NCBI GenBank assembly: GCA_013350335.1
Contig: CM023540.1
Span: forward strand, 46,917,222 to 46,981,221
Source of the DNA: Chimonanthus salicifolius
Taxonomy: Eukaryota; Streptophyta; Magnoliopsida; Laurales; Calycanthaceae
Direction: 5' to 3'
Length of the DNA: 64,000 nucleotides
Shown here piece after piece: positions 47,870-60,149 of the stretch. Below the pieces are notes generated by a model, which did no database searches, was not told where the DNA came from, and saw only the letters and a list, made by a program, of their open reading frames with translations. Within the stretch, counting starts at the first letter, position 1. Each line of letters begins with the position of its first letter. The position numbers were made by a program, and so were the translations under genes.

Positions 47870-50800
47870 TGTTGTACGATAAACCAGCACACATTCAACC
47901 ACAAAACAAGCAAGCACACACAAACAGCAAGAACACAAATTTTACGTGGTTCGGCAAGATTGCCTACTGTGATGACCCGACCCGGAATAGCGGGTCAGTC
48001 GAGTCGGGTAAAATTAAAATAACAAATGGGTCTCTTGATTGTGTCGTGTGAATTTATGTGTTATTTTTCTTTTATTCTTATTGTTTAAAATAAAATAAAT
48101 AAACACACAAAAATCTAGAATTTTATTAATTTAGGTTCCCCAATGCACACACATTGTCCCTCAATTAGAATTTTCAAATTGTCCTCTTCAAGTTGAAATT
48201 AAGTGACCGGAAAATAAATTATCAAATTAGATTTTAAATTTGCAAAGTTAAGGGTTCCAATTAGAATTGTATTATTAAAAGTCCAAAATTTATAAATTAA
48301 TAAGATTTATTTAGCTGAGATTTAATTAAATTAAAATTTGATTTTTGTAAATAAATGATTAAACTACTGAATTAATAATTAAGTTTAAATTTTAATAAAC
48401 TTGAATGTAATCATTAATCAATGAATTAATTAAAAAAAATAATAATAATAAACCCGAACCTGTGTGGGCCCATGAGACCCACACCTTAAACTACTCCTTC
48501 CCTTGATACGTTAGACATTACACGGTGCTTTCCTTCTCTTCCCTTTCCCTTTCTTTCTTCCCCTCTAACTGCAACTCCAAAATCCCCAATGGAAACCTTC
48601 CCCAAACCTAGCTACCGATCCCTTTCCTTTTTCGATCGGGACTCAAATCCCTCCTTTCTTTCTTCAAAACGGAAATCCCTCTCTATTGAATCCTCTTCCG
48701 TCTCCATCTTTCTATCCCAAGATTTTCGGGACAACCCAGCCGACCTCAATTCCTTCTATAAATCCATGTGGTATCAGTCGGATTCCCCTCTTCATCTCTC
48801 CTCTATGATTTCAAACCTTCTCTGTCGGCAACAACGTTGGAGGCCTTGAAGCAGCATCTCTTCTGATCGCCTTCCTCTGTGACCAGATTTTTCGATCGGT
48901 TTTCTACTTGACTTTTCCCAGGTTGGTGCATGTATGTTTCTTTATTTACTAACTTATATTACATCCATTTAATTGATTAATTTAGTTCATGGTTTTAAAG
49001 CTACAAGTACTGACTATTTGTACAAGGTTATCTATGGTTTTATTTTTATTTTATTCATGCAATCCTCACCATGTTTCACCGATGAACATACTGCATGTGT
49101 GTTATCCTATTGTCATTTTCCATTATTGCCTTAGGGTGCATGTCTTTATAGCCAAAGCCTATTTACAAACTTGAAAACTCCCACAGATTTATTTAACCTT
49201 TATTTTATCTACATGAAAATATTTTTATCTAATCTCATGTAGTTATAACCAATTCTTAGTTTTTTTTAAAGAAACAAAACAAGCTTCAAAGTATTTTGGA
49301 TTTTCAATATGTTATTTATTAAATATATATATTGAATGTGTTTACTCGTTTTCCCCATTTTTATCGAAAGTATTTAATGATTTGCCAAGGTTTTTCCTAT
49401 TTATCTAATTCATTAGTTTTAACCCTAAATGTATTTGGTTTTGGGTATTAAGATTCAAAAACTAAATAAATAGATAATAAAAGTAAATTAAAGATGTTAT
49501 CTGAATTAAGAAGGCACCAACATCCCTTTCTGTTATTATAATAAAATCATTTGAGAAAGGTGGGTTCCTTGCTTATATTATTCCGATCGATTTTAGTTAG
49601 TCCACCTTATTAAATTGGGTTTTGGTCCTTGATGTTTATTTGTTTAAAATAACTTGATGTTTTAAGATTTAAATATGGTTATCTATTTATTTATTACTTG
49701 AACACCAATTTTAATGGATATAAAATAATAATAACAATAATATATATATATATATATATATGTTTAGACCTTTTACTTATATATCTGAGTTTTCAAAATA
49801 AATATGGGTTATATTTTTAATTTAATGGTTTAAATTTTCATAATGATTCCCTTGTCCCTATGAAATACTCCATTCCTATTCAATTAATTTATTTTGAAAA
49901 TTGTTCAAACTATCCTTGGATTTTATTATCTTAAGGTTTTCATTACCTTATACTCCTTAATTATCTAAGGTATTGAATTACCCACTCTTCATTATATTTC
50001 CTTCCAACTACTATCCTTTCCAAATTTTTAGACTATTTATTCCTTGTTATTTATTTTAATTCTTGATTTAAAATGTTCAAAGGTTAAGACTTTAGATTTA
50101 TTCATTAATGATTTAAAATTTCATCAACCAGTTGAATAAAGTGAGATTTTTATAAATTTTGATTTCATCTTAAACCTTCAATTCATTAAGATAGCCCTTA
50201 TATTAATTTGATTGTTAAGCAAAGTAAAGAATGACCCTTGACTCCTTTCTTGCAGTTGACAACATCACTCAGTTAAGATTTTCTAGCTTAACCGCTACTA
50301 GTTTAATTAAACCTTTAACCTTGAACTTTAGGATGAATGTAGATTCACTTATTTATTATGAACTATTAAGAAGGACTTAATAATTTATGTGTTAATGGTA
50401 CTTGGAACCTTTAAATAAATGTGCAGCACTTCCCGGACGTCCTATTGACTGATTTCAAAAATTGGAATGCATGAGGATTCATCACCCACACTTCGCAAGC
50501 TTTTTAGGTGAGGGAAAATAATACTTTGTACCTTTACTAAGCATGAAAATTCTCTATGTTATTTGTATCGTTAAGCAATAGAAAAGAATATTTTATGATA
50601 TGTATTTGGAAGGTAATATTGGATCTAGGAAATAGACTGCGTTATATTTTAAAATAGTGGTTGTAGTCTGGTGCTCACTCACAGTAATGTAAGCGAGTTG
50701 GCTAAGTGTTCTAATGGCCGTGAGGGGACTCAGTTTGCCCGGATAAATGGAAATCAACTACTAGCCTTATTAAAAGATCCAATAATTATGTTCGAATTGG

Positions 50801-53800
50801 TTGAATGTTATGTTAATTATTATGATGTGATAAGTGATGCTCTTGAGATTTATTTATAATATTGTTATCATAATGATAAGGCTGTAATATAGTTTATTCC
50901 TTTGCGCTTGTGATATTATTAGAGTTAGTTTGAGACTTAAAATATGTACATGATGGTTATATTAAATTGAGATTTTAATCATGTTTGGGATGATGGCAAT
51001 GATTCATAACATGTGGCATGATGATAGAGATGATGCATAGTAGACATGGCATTGAGCATGGCATCTTCATATTCATGGGATGGGTATGGAGGTGTTGGCC
51101 GTGATCTTTTGTGATGACCACAACGGTGTTATTTTCAGGCCTCGCTTTTAGTGAGAAGTACCACTCTGTAGTAGGTTTGGTTTTTAGGCTATAAAAGATC
51201 ACGAAGACTGATGTTTGGTGGTAGTTGTGTTATGTAGGCCCCATTTGATATGGGAAGTACCACTCTGTGGTAAGTTATAGGCCTCGCTTCGGCGGGATGA
51301 CCACAAAATACAGTGGGTATGTTGTGGAGGAATGAGATATTGAACATTGCATTGAGCATTGTGCATTGCATGGCATAATGCACGGATATTAAAAACATAT
51401 TATTTAATTATGTTTTAAGTTCATATTTATAGAAAATAATTGTGATATTATGTTGGGTATGAATTATTGTATTCTTTCACTGGGCTTGGAGCTCACACCC
51501 CTTACATTGCAGGTAATCCTCTGGACTTAGGATTGGAAGAGACAACTGATGTTTAGAGACTCAAGATGAATATTTAACTTCTTAGTATAGTCGTGGTTTC
51601 GTATGATTGAATTTATTTTATTTGATATTACGTATTTTGAGAGATTTGATTGGTTAGCTTGAAATAATTGAGAACTTTGAGAATATTGATTTATGTTTTA
51701 TTTTATGGAATGGGATGTGAGCAGTAAGATTAGATTTGATATTGATAATAGATATTATTTATTTTATATTGTCAATGACATTATGATTTATGCAATGTGC
51801 AAATTGGGCTTCAAAGATTTGATGGCTTCCTTATTTCATTCACAATCTTAAAATATATATATATATATATGTATATATATATGTATATATGTATATATAT
51901 GTATATATGTATATACATACTTATTTTCTCCCAGCCACAAATCTGTGATGTAAGGCCCGTTAGGTGCATTGTTGCGTTGAGTGACGCCCGTTCAGTTTGC
52001 AGTTAAGGGGGTCACAACCCCTTTAGACTGTAAAAAGGGTCGGGGCGTTACACCTACGTCCACAGAGAGTGCTAAGATTCCACTAAGAAGGAAGTCAGGT
52101 TATAAGGATTTCACTGATCCTACCCGCAGGTTACAAGGATTATAATCATATCCACCATTCCTCTCAATCTCTCTTTCTCCTCTCTGTTTCTCTCCTAGAG
52201 AAACTGCACAGCCTAGAAACCCCTAGATGAAAGAGAACAATATAAATAGGCATACACAGATTGGGCCCAACATACAATCTAAGCCCAAAAGGGCTTTGAG
52301 CCATAAAACCCAACAAACTCCACCTTGGCGAAAAAGCCTGACACCATGAAGATTATTACTCGGTATTTATGACACATCAACCTGCTGTGTAGCACCACCA
52401 GTTCCACATCTTTTGCAAGACGCTCTATCCCCACGCCCTGGAACGATTGATCAATCTTCAATAAGATTGATTAGCTCAAACCGAGCTCCACCTTGACCAT
52501 GAGCACCGAGGTTTCTGTCACTGCCGTTGACCCACTCCTGTTCCTTCAAAGAGAGATAATTCAGGGAGCCGAAAACAAATCCGCAGCGCAAGTTTGGTTG
52601 CTCCACCTTATCTTCATTATTCTCTGGCCCGAGAATAAAGCCAAGCACAATGAACCATTTGTTTCCAGGTCTTTCTGTTCTCCAATTTTCTTCCTCTATC
52701 TTCTTCCAAATCCACACCAGTCACTATGTAGATCTCTTCGCTACAAACGCACAGGCGAAGACGGATCTCAATTCCGAATCTGGATAACTCCAGAAACTGC
52801 AACTTAATCCTGATCGTTGATTTATTTTAACTGAAGGAGTAGTTGAATCTGTGGTCCTGCGGGATCACCCCTAAAATGTAGTCATACGGATCACCATACA
52901 ACAGTACTTTTACTCCTGCGGGACTACCGAAACTGTAGTCCTGCGCAACTACCGAATTGGTGGTCCTCCAGACCACCAAACTGAGAGTTTCTTTTTTCTT
53001 TTTTCGATGCTTCTTCTTTCCTCTAACCAACTGCAACCACGTTCTCCCAACTGCAGCTTCTGCCGCTGCTGCTGTTCCTGTATTCTCCGTCGTTCTCATT
53101 ATAGCCCAGATCTGCGCTCACGAAATCGGTTCTCCCGTTTGCTTGCATCGACCTCTGTTCCACTCGTCCTAGCAAACCCTTTCTCAAAACCAAGAGAGAC
53201 GATTTCAGATCTGGCTAAACTGGGTCCAATTTGAGAGATGTGAATCTACTCCCAATCTCGGCTTGCAATGTTTTCTACTGCCGGAAAACCCTCTCCTCAG
53301 ATTTGAATCAGATCTTGAAATATTTGGCCACCTGTTTGGCCTTGTTCCACCTCACTCTGCTCTCACTGTGGTGCTGCGCCTCAAATCTAATGTAACCCAG
53401 ATCTGCACATGGCTGGGAGAAGGGCCTGTCCTCTCTAGCGGTCGCCGATCTGTTATGTTCTGTGATTCTACTGCTGTCGATCTCAGATCTGGCGATTCTT
53501 CTGCTCAGCGCCTCTCGCAGCTCAACCAGTGGACTCATCTGAGCACGGCTAGACAAATCTGCCCCTTTCTAGCGCCTAGCACTTCCACTCCAGCGACGCC
53601 CTGCCTCTGGCTTGCCGCAAATCTCTCTACTCTCTCCGCCTCTCTGCAGACCTCGGCTTTTTCTAGTCGTGGATTGAAGGGAACTCTCTTATGCGATTTT
53701 GTCTGAGCCTCTGCACTCGATCGACTGATTGCGCCTACGATGGGATCTGAGATCTCCGCCGCTATCGTCCTCTAGATTGAAGGGAACCGAAAAAGCCTTG

Positions 53801-54860
53801 ATCTGTGTTCTTCTAAAAAAAACCCAGAGACACAATTTTCTTCTTCCGCCTGTTACTGTGCGATGAGTTTCTTAAACCCTTTTTCTCCGTTCAGATCTAG
53901 GTTTTTGGCGATGTCTGCCCCTGTTTCTTGTTCTGTTTGGCTGTGAGAGAGGGGTCTATAAATGACCTAATTCTCAATGAAACTGGCTGGTCCCTAGTTG
54001 CTGCTCAGGCCCCTGACCGTGCGTGCTCCAGTCTGCTTGGCCGTCTCATCTCTCGATCCACCTTACTCAAATCTGCCACAGATCCGAGCCTCTCTTTTTG
54101 CGCACAGCAATGGGTCTTGAGATTTCCGCCTTAGTGTTGTACACTGCTGATCTGGCTCTGCAGATCTCTTGTCTCTGAAATCCCTTTGGTTTCACTGCTT
54201 TGAGGATGGCTTTGCCGAGATCTGGTTTGAATGGCGGTAAGGTCCTGACCAAGAAATCCCTTTTCTCTTATTATGGAATGCTGATCTAAAACTCCGGGAG
54301 AAAATTCCTTTACACCTTTGGCTGCCAGTGGATGAGCAGGTCAATGCGCAGATGTGCGCACGTTGAAGGGTTTTGGATGTCGATCTGGCCTCTGCTCTGT
54401 TCTTGGTTCAGTGGAGTTCTTTTCTTCATATCTGATTGCCGATCTGGCTTTTACCCCTTTTTTTTTTTTTTCTTTTGCTCTTGTTTTTCTTGCGTGGCTT
54501 CTTCAGGTGCAACTCTGCCCTCAAAATCGAGAGTGAGACTTGGATCGAAGGAAGCCCTTCCCAATCTGTGATTTCGTCCAAACCCGAATCTGTCTCTGAT
54601 ACTACTTGTTGTGCATTCAACTACAAAACAAACAAGCACACACAACTAACAAGAAAATGAATTTTACGCTATCCGCAGGTTACAAGGATTATAATCCTAC
54701 CCATTATTCCTCTCAGTCTCTCTTTCTCTTCTCTGTTTCTCTCGTAGAGAATAAACACACCCTAGAACAATATAAATAGGCATACACAGATTAGGCCCAG
54801 TGGGCTTGGGCCCAACATACTATCTAAGTCCAAAAAGGCTTTGAACCATAAAACCTAACA
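47870..54860 (-). mobile_element. Non-autonomous LTR retrotransposon in CDC20-like intron
   Basis: Two related LTRs bound a 2.3-kb interior: 54607-54860 (5' LTR) and 47870-52315 (3' LTR, enlarged by a nested long LTR). The duplication TGCCA is perfect at 47865-47869 and 54861-54865. On the minus strand a tRNA-Met-like primer site (TAGTATCAGAGA) follows the 5' LTR and a purine tract (AAGGTGGAGTT) precedes the 3' LTR. The interior (52316-54606) has no Gag, protease, integrase or reverse transcriptase motif on either strand, only short unrelated frames and repeated CAGATCTGG-like phrases. The right LTR lacks about 100 bp present in the left one. Confidence 0.88.
47968..52052 (+). mobile_element. 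Long LTR, family 1 (copy F), 4.1 kb
   Basis: TGTGATGACCCGACCCGG ... GGTCGGGGCGTTACA with a perfect CCTAC duplication at 47963-47967 and 52053-52057. It is inserted in the 3' LTR of the non-autonomous element. It contains a leader-like CT-rich region followed by a short frame from 48589 (METFPKPSYRSLSFF), a (TA)n tract at 49740, duplicated GAAGTACCACTCTGT blocks near 51150 and 51260, the TTTCACTGGGCTTGGAGCTC module near 51475, and (TATATG)n near 51855-51910. No retroelement proteins. Confidence 0.88.
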
Positions 54861-54865
54861 TGCCA

Positions 54866-55314
54866 CGTATACTAATTTAAAAGTACATTGGTCATTTTTT
54901 GAAACCTTTTCATGATCAATTTACATATGTATTGATACATGTGATGACCAGTGATTTGAGGCACCATAGACAATCTAAATTTAGGTTGAGAAGCTTAACA
55001 GTGGCAACTGTGATTGCAAGGAGATGTTTAGAAAAGTATTGTTTCTGGAGTATTGATTCACCATTATTAGCATGCTTTAAATGCAAATTTCGCCAACAAA
55101 ACATTTAGGTTTAAGTTATTTCTAGTCGAAAGCTTCTTTTATTAGTTGTTTCTATATATCATATACATATATATAAGCAATGTTTGTGATCACACCATCA
55201 AAGTAAAGGAAATTTAAGAAGCAACATTTGTGATCAAATTTCTAAATATTGGCTAAAACAATAATGGACCAATATCAAATACATCCAAGAATCAATAGGT
55301 GAAAGAAAACCCCC
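54866..55314. other. CDC20-like intron 2, right part
   Basis: AT-rich sequence between the LTR element and exon 2. It has no splice donor I can fix with confidence and no other feature. Confidence 0.45.
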
Positions 55315-55631
55315 CTTCGGAATGTATCTGCAGGGATGGGCAGCAACAACGTCAGATAGGGTTTCTTCAAAAACCCCCTTAACGGGTGTGTGTGATTTGT
55401 ACTGAAAGACAAGGAGCTTCTGGTAAGCCTTTTAGCACGAAGGATTGCCCTCTTTGTTTTCCTTTTCTTTCTTGGAATCCACCAACCAGCAACGAGCCCT
55501 ATCGAAATCCGTTGAAGATATTGCCGGAATGAATCTATCACCCAGTAAATTATTTATAAAAGAAATAAACAAAACCCAAGAAAAATGATGTTTTTGGAAA
55601 TTGAAGAAATGAAACCCCAAATAAGAGAATC
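55315..55631 (-). pseudogene. CDC20-like exon 2
   Basis: It follows a TTTTAG acceptor at 55632. It contains GDRFIPAISSTDFDRARCW, the degenerate form of the segment around the conserved DRFIPNR, and KEKENKEGNPS followed by an AYQKLL block in another frame. It ends near a degraded RYIP block at about 55315. At least two frame changes. The 3' splice limit is uncertain. Confidence 0.6.
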
Positions 55632-55698
55632 CTAAAAGAAAAATAAAATAAAATCGAAGGCAGGGGCAATCATGAATTTGGATAAACCATTTACTTAC

Positions 55699-55778
55699 AT
55701 ATTGGCGTGGAAGACGAGAAGGGGTCTGGCTAGATTTGTTCTCGCTGGAACGAGAGAAGAGAAAGATCTTGCATCCAT
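55699..55778 (-). pseudogene. CDC20-like exon 1
   Basis: The start ATG at 55778 was chosen because the frame begins MDARSF, like plant CDC20 proteins (M-D-A start). It ends at a strong donor, AAT-AT|GTAAGT. It is 80 nt long and lies 172 bp from the copia insertion in the leader. Confidence 0.6.
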
Positions 55779-56332
55779 AATATTAGCCAAGAAACCCTAC
55801 AAAACAAAAATGTTACCAAAGAAATTCAAATAAAAAAGAGAAACCTGCAAAAACAAAAACGTTAGCACAGAAATAAAGAAACCCTAATAAAAGAAATTGT
55901 AATAAAACAATTGCAAGAAGCACTGAAAAAACAGAGTCAGATGTTAATGCTGTTAAGATTAGTTGTTACTCAAAATAAGGCCAAGTGTTGGACCGAATCT
56001 GTTTCCTAGGTTTTAGGAGTTATTGTTAAGTTGTTATATGTGTGAATGAGACTATTCTACATATGTTCCTTAGTGCAGAATTTGCAGCTGTTTGTTTCCA
56101 CAAAATCTGCACTGTTGTTAGTGGTTGCAGACTTATTAATTTGCTAATTAAGTTGTACTTGTTAATTGAATGAATTAAGAAAAGAAAAACCTACCTCAAG
56201 CTTCTGAGTTCTTCTTCTTATTCTTTCAAACAAGCAGTTAGTTTTTTCAGCTATACCAAACAATTGGTACTGGAGCTTCCACTGGGCCTGGTTTAAAAAA
56301 AAAAAAATTTGAGATATCTTGCAGCAGCAAGA

Positions 56333-57250
56333 ATGGCCGCTGAAAAAACTAACGAGAATTTCATTCAACCAGCTATTCCAAGGTTTGATGGTCACTATGA
56401 CCATTGGAGTTTGCTAATGGAGAATTTCCTGAGATCAAAAGAGTACTTTGATCTTGTGGAAATAGGTTATGAAGAGCCCGAAGCAGGAGTAGTTTTGACG
56501 CCAACTCAACAACAAAGATTGGATGCAATGAAGCTGAAGGATCTGAAGGTCAAGAATGATCTGTTTCAATCAATTGATCGAGCCATCTTGGAGACAATAC
56601 TTTAGAAGAAGACAGCCAAGGATATTTGGGACTCGATGAAGAAAAAGTACCAAGGATCAGCTATGGTGAAGCGAGCACAACTTCAAGCAATCTGGAGGGA
56701 TTTTGAAGTTCTTCAAATGCAGAAGGGAGAAACAATCAATGACTACATTGGCAAGGTGATGGGGCTTGCAGGCAAGATGAGAACTCATGGTGACAGAATT
56801 ACTGATGTTACCGTGGTGGAGAAGATATTGAGGTCATTGACACCAAAGTATGATTACATTGTGTGTTCAATTGAAGAGTCCAACAATGTGGAGGAACTAT
56901 CTATTGATGAACTTCAGAGCTCTTTGATAGTGCATGAACAAAAGCTCAATCGTACAAGTGTCATGGAGGAGCTGACTGCTTTGAAAGTCTCTACATTTGG
57001 TGAATCCTCAAGCTTTAGAGGAAGGGGTCGAGGAAGACGCCGTGGTAGAGGTGGTCGTGGAAACTATAGAGATGGCAGCAGGGATGGTAGCAAACCATTC
57101 CATTACTCAAAGAAAGAAGATGAGAATCAAGGCAAAGGAAAGGGGCAGTTTGACGAGTCCAAGGCGAAATGCTATAGGTGTGGAAATTTTGGGCACTACA
57201 AGAATGAATGCTACACCAAGTTGAACAAAAGAGAAGGGAGAGAAGTCAAA
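56333..57250 (+). pseudogene. gag: Copia 2 gag
   Basis: Start ATG 56333 (MAAEKTNENFIQPAIPRFDG) rather than upstream 56309, which begins in the leader. A TAG at 56603 replaces a glutamine-type codon, and the same frame continues with DIWDSMKKKYQG. An RG-rich stretch near 57020 and an intact CCHC knuckle (CYRCGNFGHYKNEC, about 57172) follow. A frameshift after NKREG near 57235 cuts the link to Pol. Confidence 0.88.
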
Positions 57251-57278
57251 CTTTGCTGAGAAGAAAGAAAAAGAAACG

Positions 57279-60149
57279 TTGCTGATGGCATTTCATGCCA
57301 TGGAGGATTTGGATTCTGAAGTTTGGTATGTTGATACTGGATGTAGTAATCACATGAGTGGCCACAAGTCATCTTTTGTGAATTTGGATGAAAGTTTCAA
57401 AACAGTAGTGAAGTTTGGGAATGAGTCAAGTGTAGCGGTGATGGGAATAGGTGATGTGAAGATCAGAACAAGGAATGACTTTGTAGAAACCATTGCAAAT
57501 GTTTTCTACATACCTGATTTGAAGACAAATTTGTTGAGTGTTGGACAACTGCAAGACAAGGGCTACACCATCACAATCAAGAATGGAGCATGTGAGATTT
57601 ATGATCCAAAAAGGGGATCAGTTGCAGTAGTAAAGATGACTCAAAACAGACTTTTTCCCATGAAGATCAAAACTGTGCAAAGTTGTTTGCTAGTCAAGAA
57701 AGAGGATCCAACATGGCTATGGCATCTCAGATATGGTCACTTGCATTTCAATGGACTCAAAACACTCTTCAAGAAGGATATGGTGACTGGTATGCTTGAG
57801 ATCACTCCTCCCTCAAGCATTTGTGAGTGTTGTGTTAAGGGAAAGCATGAAAGAGAGTCATTCCCAACTGGGAAATCAGTGAGAGCTCAAGAGATTCTTT
57901 AATTGATTCACTCCGATCTCTGTGGGCCTATCTCACCAGCTTCCAATGGTAGAAAGACATGGGTTTATTTCTTGCATAACAAGTCAGAAGCTTTTGTAGT
58001 CTTTAAGAGCTTTGTTGCTATGATTGAGACTGAGATAGAAAAGAAGGTAAAGACCTTGAGAACTGATCGTGGTGGTGAATTTTGCTCTAATGAATTTGTG
58101 GAATTCTGTGAAGATAAAGGGATAAAGAAGCAGTTAACAATAGCATACACACCACAACAAAATGGAGTGGCCAAGAGAAAGAATCGAACTATCCTTAACA
58201 TGGTTCGAAGCATGTTGCTCAAAGGGGGTGTTCCAAAACATTTTTGGCCGGTAGCAGTCGTGTGGTCAGTCCATGTTCTTAACAGAAGTCCGACATTTTC
58301 TGTGAAGAACATGACTCCACAAGAAGCATGGAGCAAAAAGATACCAGCCGTAGATCACTTTAGAGTTTTTGGGTGCATAGCATATACACATGTCCCAGAT
58401 GAGAAGAGAAAGAAACTGGATGATAAAAGTGTGCAGTGTGTTTTCTTGGGAGTTAGTGAGTCATCAAAAGCTTACAAACTCTATGATCCAGTGACAAAGA
58501 AAGTAGTGATCAGCCGTGATGTGGTGTTTTATGAAGATAACATGTGGAATTGGGAAGAAAGAAGCAATGGGAAGCAGCAGATAAATGTTGATCTTGAAGA
58601 AGCAGATGATGGGATTGAATCACCAATTCAATCTCATGATGATCAGAGAATCAGTCCCTCTCAAGTTCAATCAGAAGCTCAACCTCTAGTTCAACCTGAA
58701 GAGCATGATTACTATCTAAGAAATCCAGGTTCAAGGAAGAGGCCAGTATGGATGATGGATTATGAGGTGAGTTATGATGGTTCTAGTGATGATAGTGCTC
58801 ACTTTGCTTTGTTTGTGGATAGAGATCCTATGAAGTTTGAGGAGGCTGTCAAAGAAGCTAAATGGAGGGAAGCAATGGACAGTGAAATAAGGTCCATTGA
58901 GAAGAATCAGACATGGGAGTTAACTGAGCTTCCAAAAGGGCAAAAATCAATTGGTGTGAAATGGGTGTTCAGAACAAAATTGAATGAAAAAGGAGAGGTA
59001 GACAAATACAAGGCTCGTTTGGTTGCCAAGGGTTACAAGCAGAAGTATGGCATTGACTACAAGGAAGTTTTTGCTCCAGTTGTACGCCAAGACACAATAA
59101 GGTTGGTGATTTCACTTGCTGCTCAAAACTCATGGCCAATTTATCAATTGGATGTCAAATCTGCCTTCCTACATGGTGACTTGCAAGAAGAGGTATATGT
59201 GGAACAACCACAAGGCTATGTACGGCAAGGTGAAGAAGAAAAGGTTTACAAGTTGAAGAAGGCCCTATATGGATTGAAGCAAGCCGCAAGGGCATGGTAT
59301 AGCAGGATTGATGCTCATTTTGAGAAGTTGGGATTCACAAAATGTCCATATGAGCACACTCTTTATGTGAAGGCTGAAGAAGGAGGTAAACTTCTCATTG
59401 TTTGCTTGTATGTTGATGATTTGAACTTTACTGGTAGTAATGATGAGATGTTTGCTGAGTTTAAGAAATCCATGATGAAAGAGTTTGAATGACTGATCTT
59501 GGATTAATGCGCTACTTTCTTGGAGTGGAAGTAATTCAATCGGCATCTGGTAACTTCATCTACCAGAAGAAGTATGCTCAAGAAGTGTTAGAGAGAAGAT
59601 GTTGACGGCAGAGAAGTTGATAACACCTTTTACAAACAAATGGTTGGTAGTCTCATGTATCTAACCTCCACAAGGCCGGATTTGATGTATGCAGTAAGCT
59701 TAATCAGCCGCTACATGGAGCATCCAACAGAGAAACATCTTAACTCAGCTAGAAGGATTCTCAGATATGTGAAGGGGACATTGGATTTTGGTGTGTTTTA
59801 TAAAAGGGGAAGCAATTCAGATCTTATTGGCTTCACTGATAGTGATTATGCAGGTGACATTGATGATCGAAAGAGTACATCAGGAAGTGTATTTTTGATG
59901 GGTTTAGGAGCTATTTCTTGGTCTTCAAAGAAACAACCAATTGTTACTCTCTCAACCACAGAAGCTGAGTTCGTGGCAGCTGCAACATGTTCATGTCAAG
60001 CAGCGTGGTTGAGGAAAATGCTTGAAGTTCTTGATCACAAACAAACAGGTTCAACTATTATTCATTGTGATAATATGTCTACCATTAAGTTGTCTAAAAA
60101 TCCTGTTATGCATGGAAGAAGCAAGCATATAGATGCCAGATTCCTTTAA
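57279..60149 (+). pseudogene. pol: Copia 2 pol (protease, integrase, RT, RNase H)
   Basis: Protease WYVDTGCSNHM near 57325; GAG pre-integrase LWHLRYGHLHFNGLK; a TAA at 57900 after RAQEIL; integrase with HSDLCGP and RTDRGGEF but NGVAKRKN instead of NGVAERKN, so the catalytic glutamate is lysine. About a dozen residues appear lost after NGRK. Reverse transcriptase is long and open ([29 protein letters not shown]). A frameshift near 59490 and loss of sequence near 59600 precede RNase H (FTDSDYAGDIDDRKSTSGS, CDNMSTIKL). Unable to transpose on its own. Confidence 0.9.

Larger units (their letters stand above)
35639..55778 (-). pseudogene. CDC20-like: CDC20-like gene, broken by frameshifts and three nested insertions
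   Basis: Five exon blocks in minus-strand order resemble plant CDC20/FIZZY, the WD40 activator and substrate receptor of the anaphase-promoting complex: 55778-55699, about 55631-55315, 46235-45968, 45428-45371 joined to 36417-35885, and 35782-35639. Recognisable parts are DRFIPA near the N-terminus, [93 protein letters not shown] and the final Ile-Arg, the tail known to dock on the complex. Introns keep GT/AG borders, so it is not a processed copy. A copia element lies in exon 4 and a non-autonomous LTR element in intron 2. Single-base losses and stops in several exons make it non-functional. Confidence 0.85.

Noticed and set aside
49741..51910. (TA)n and (TATATG)n tracts as origins or regulatory sites
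   Set aside because: Simple microsatellites within an LTR; nothing supports a function.
53263..53706. 147-codon frame inside the non-autonomous LTR element
   Set aside because: No recognised domain, antisense to the element, no evidence for a gene.
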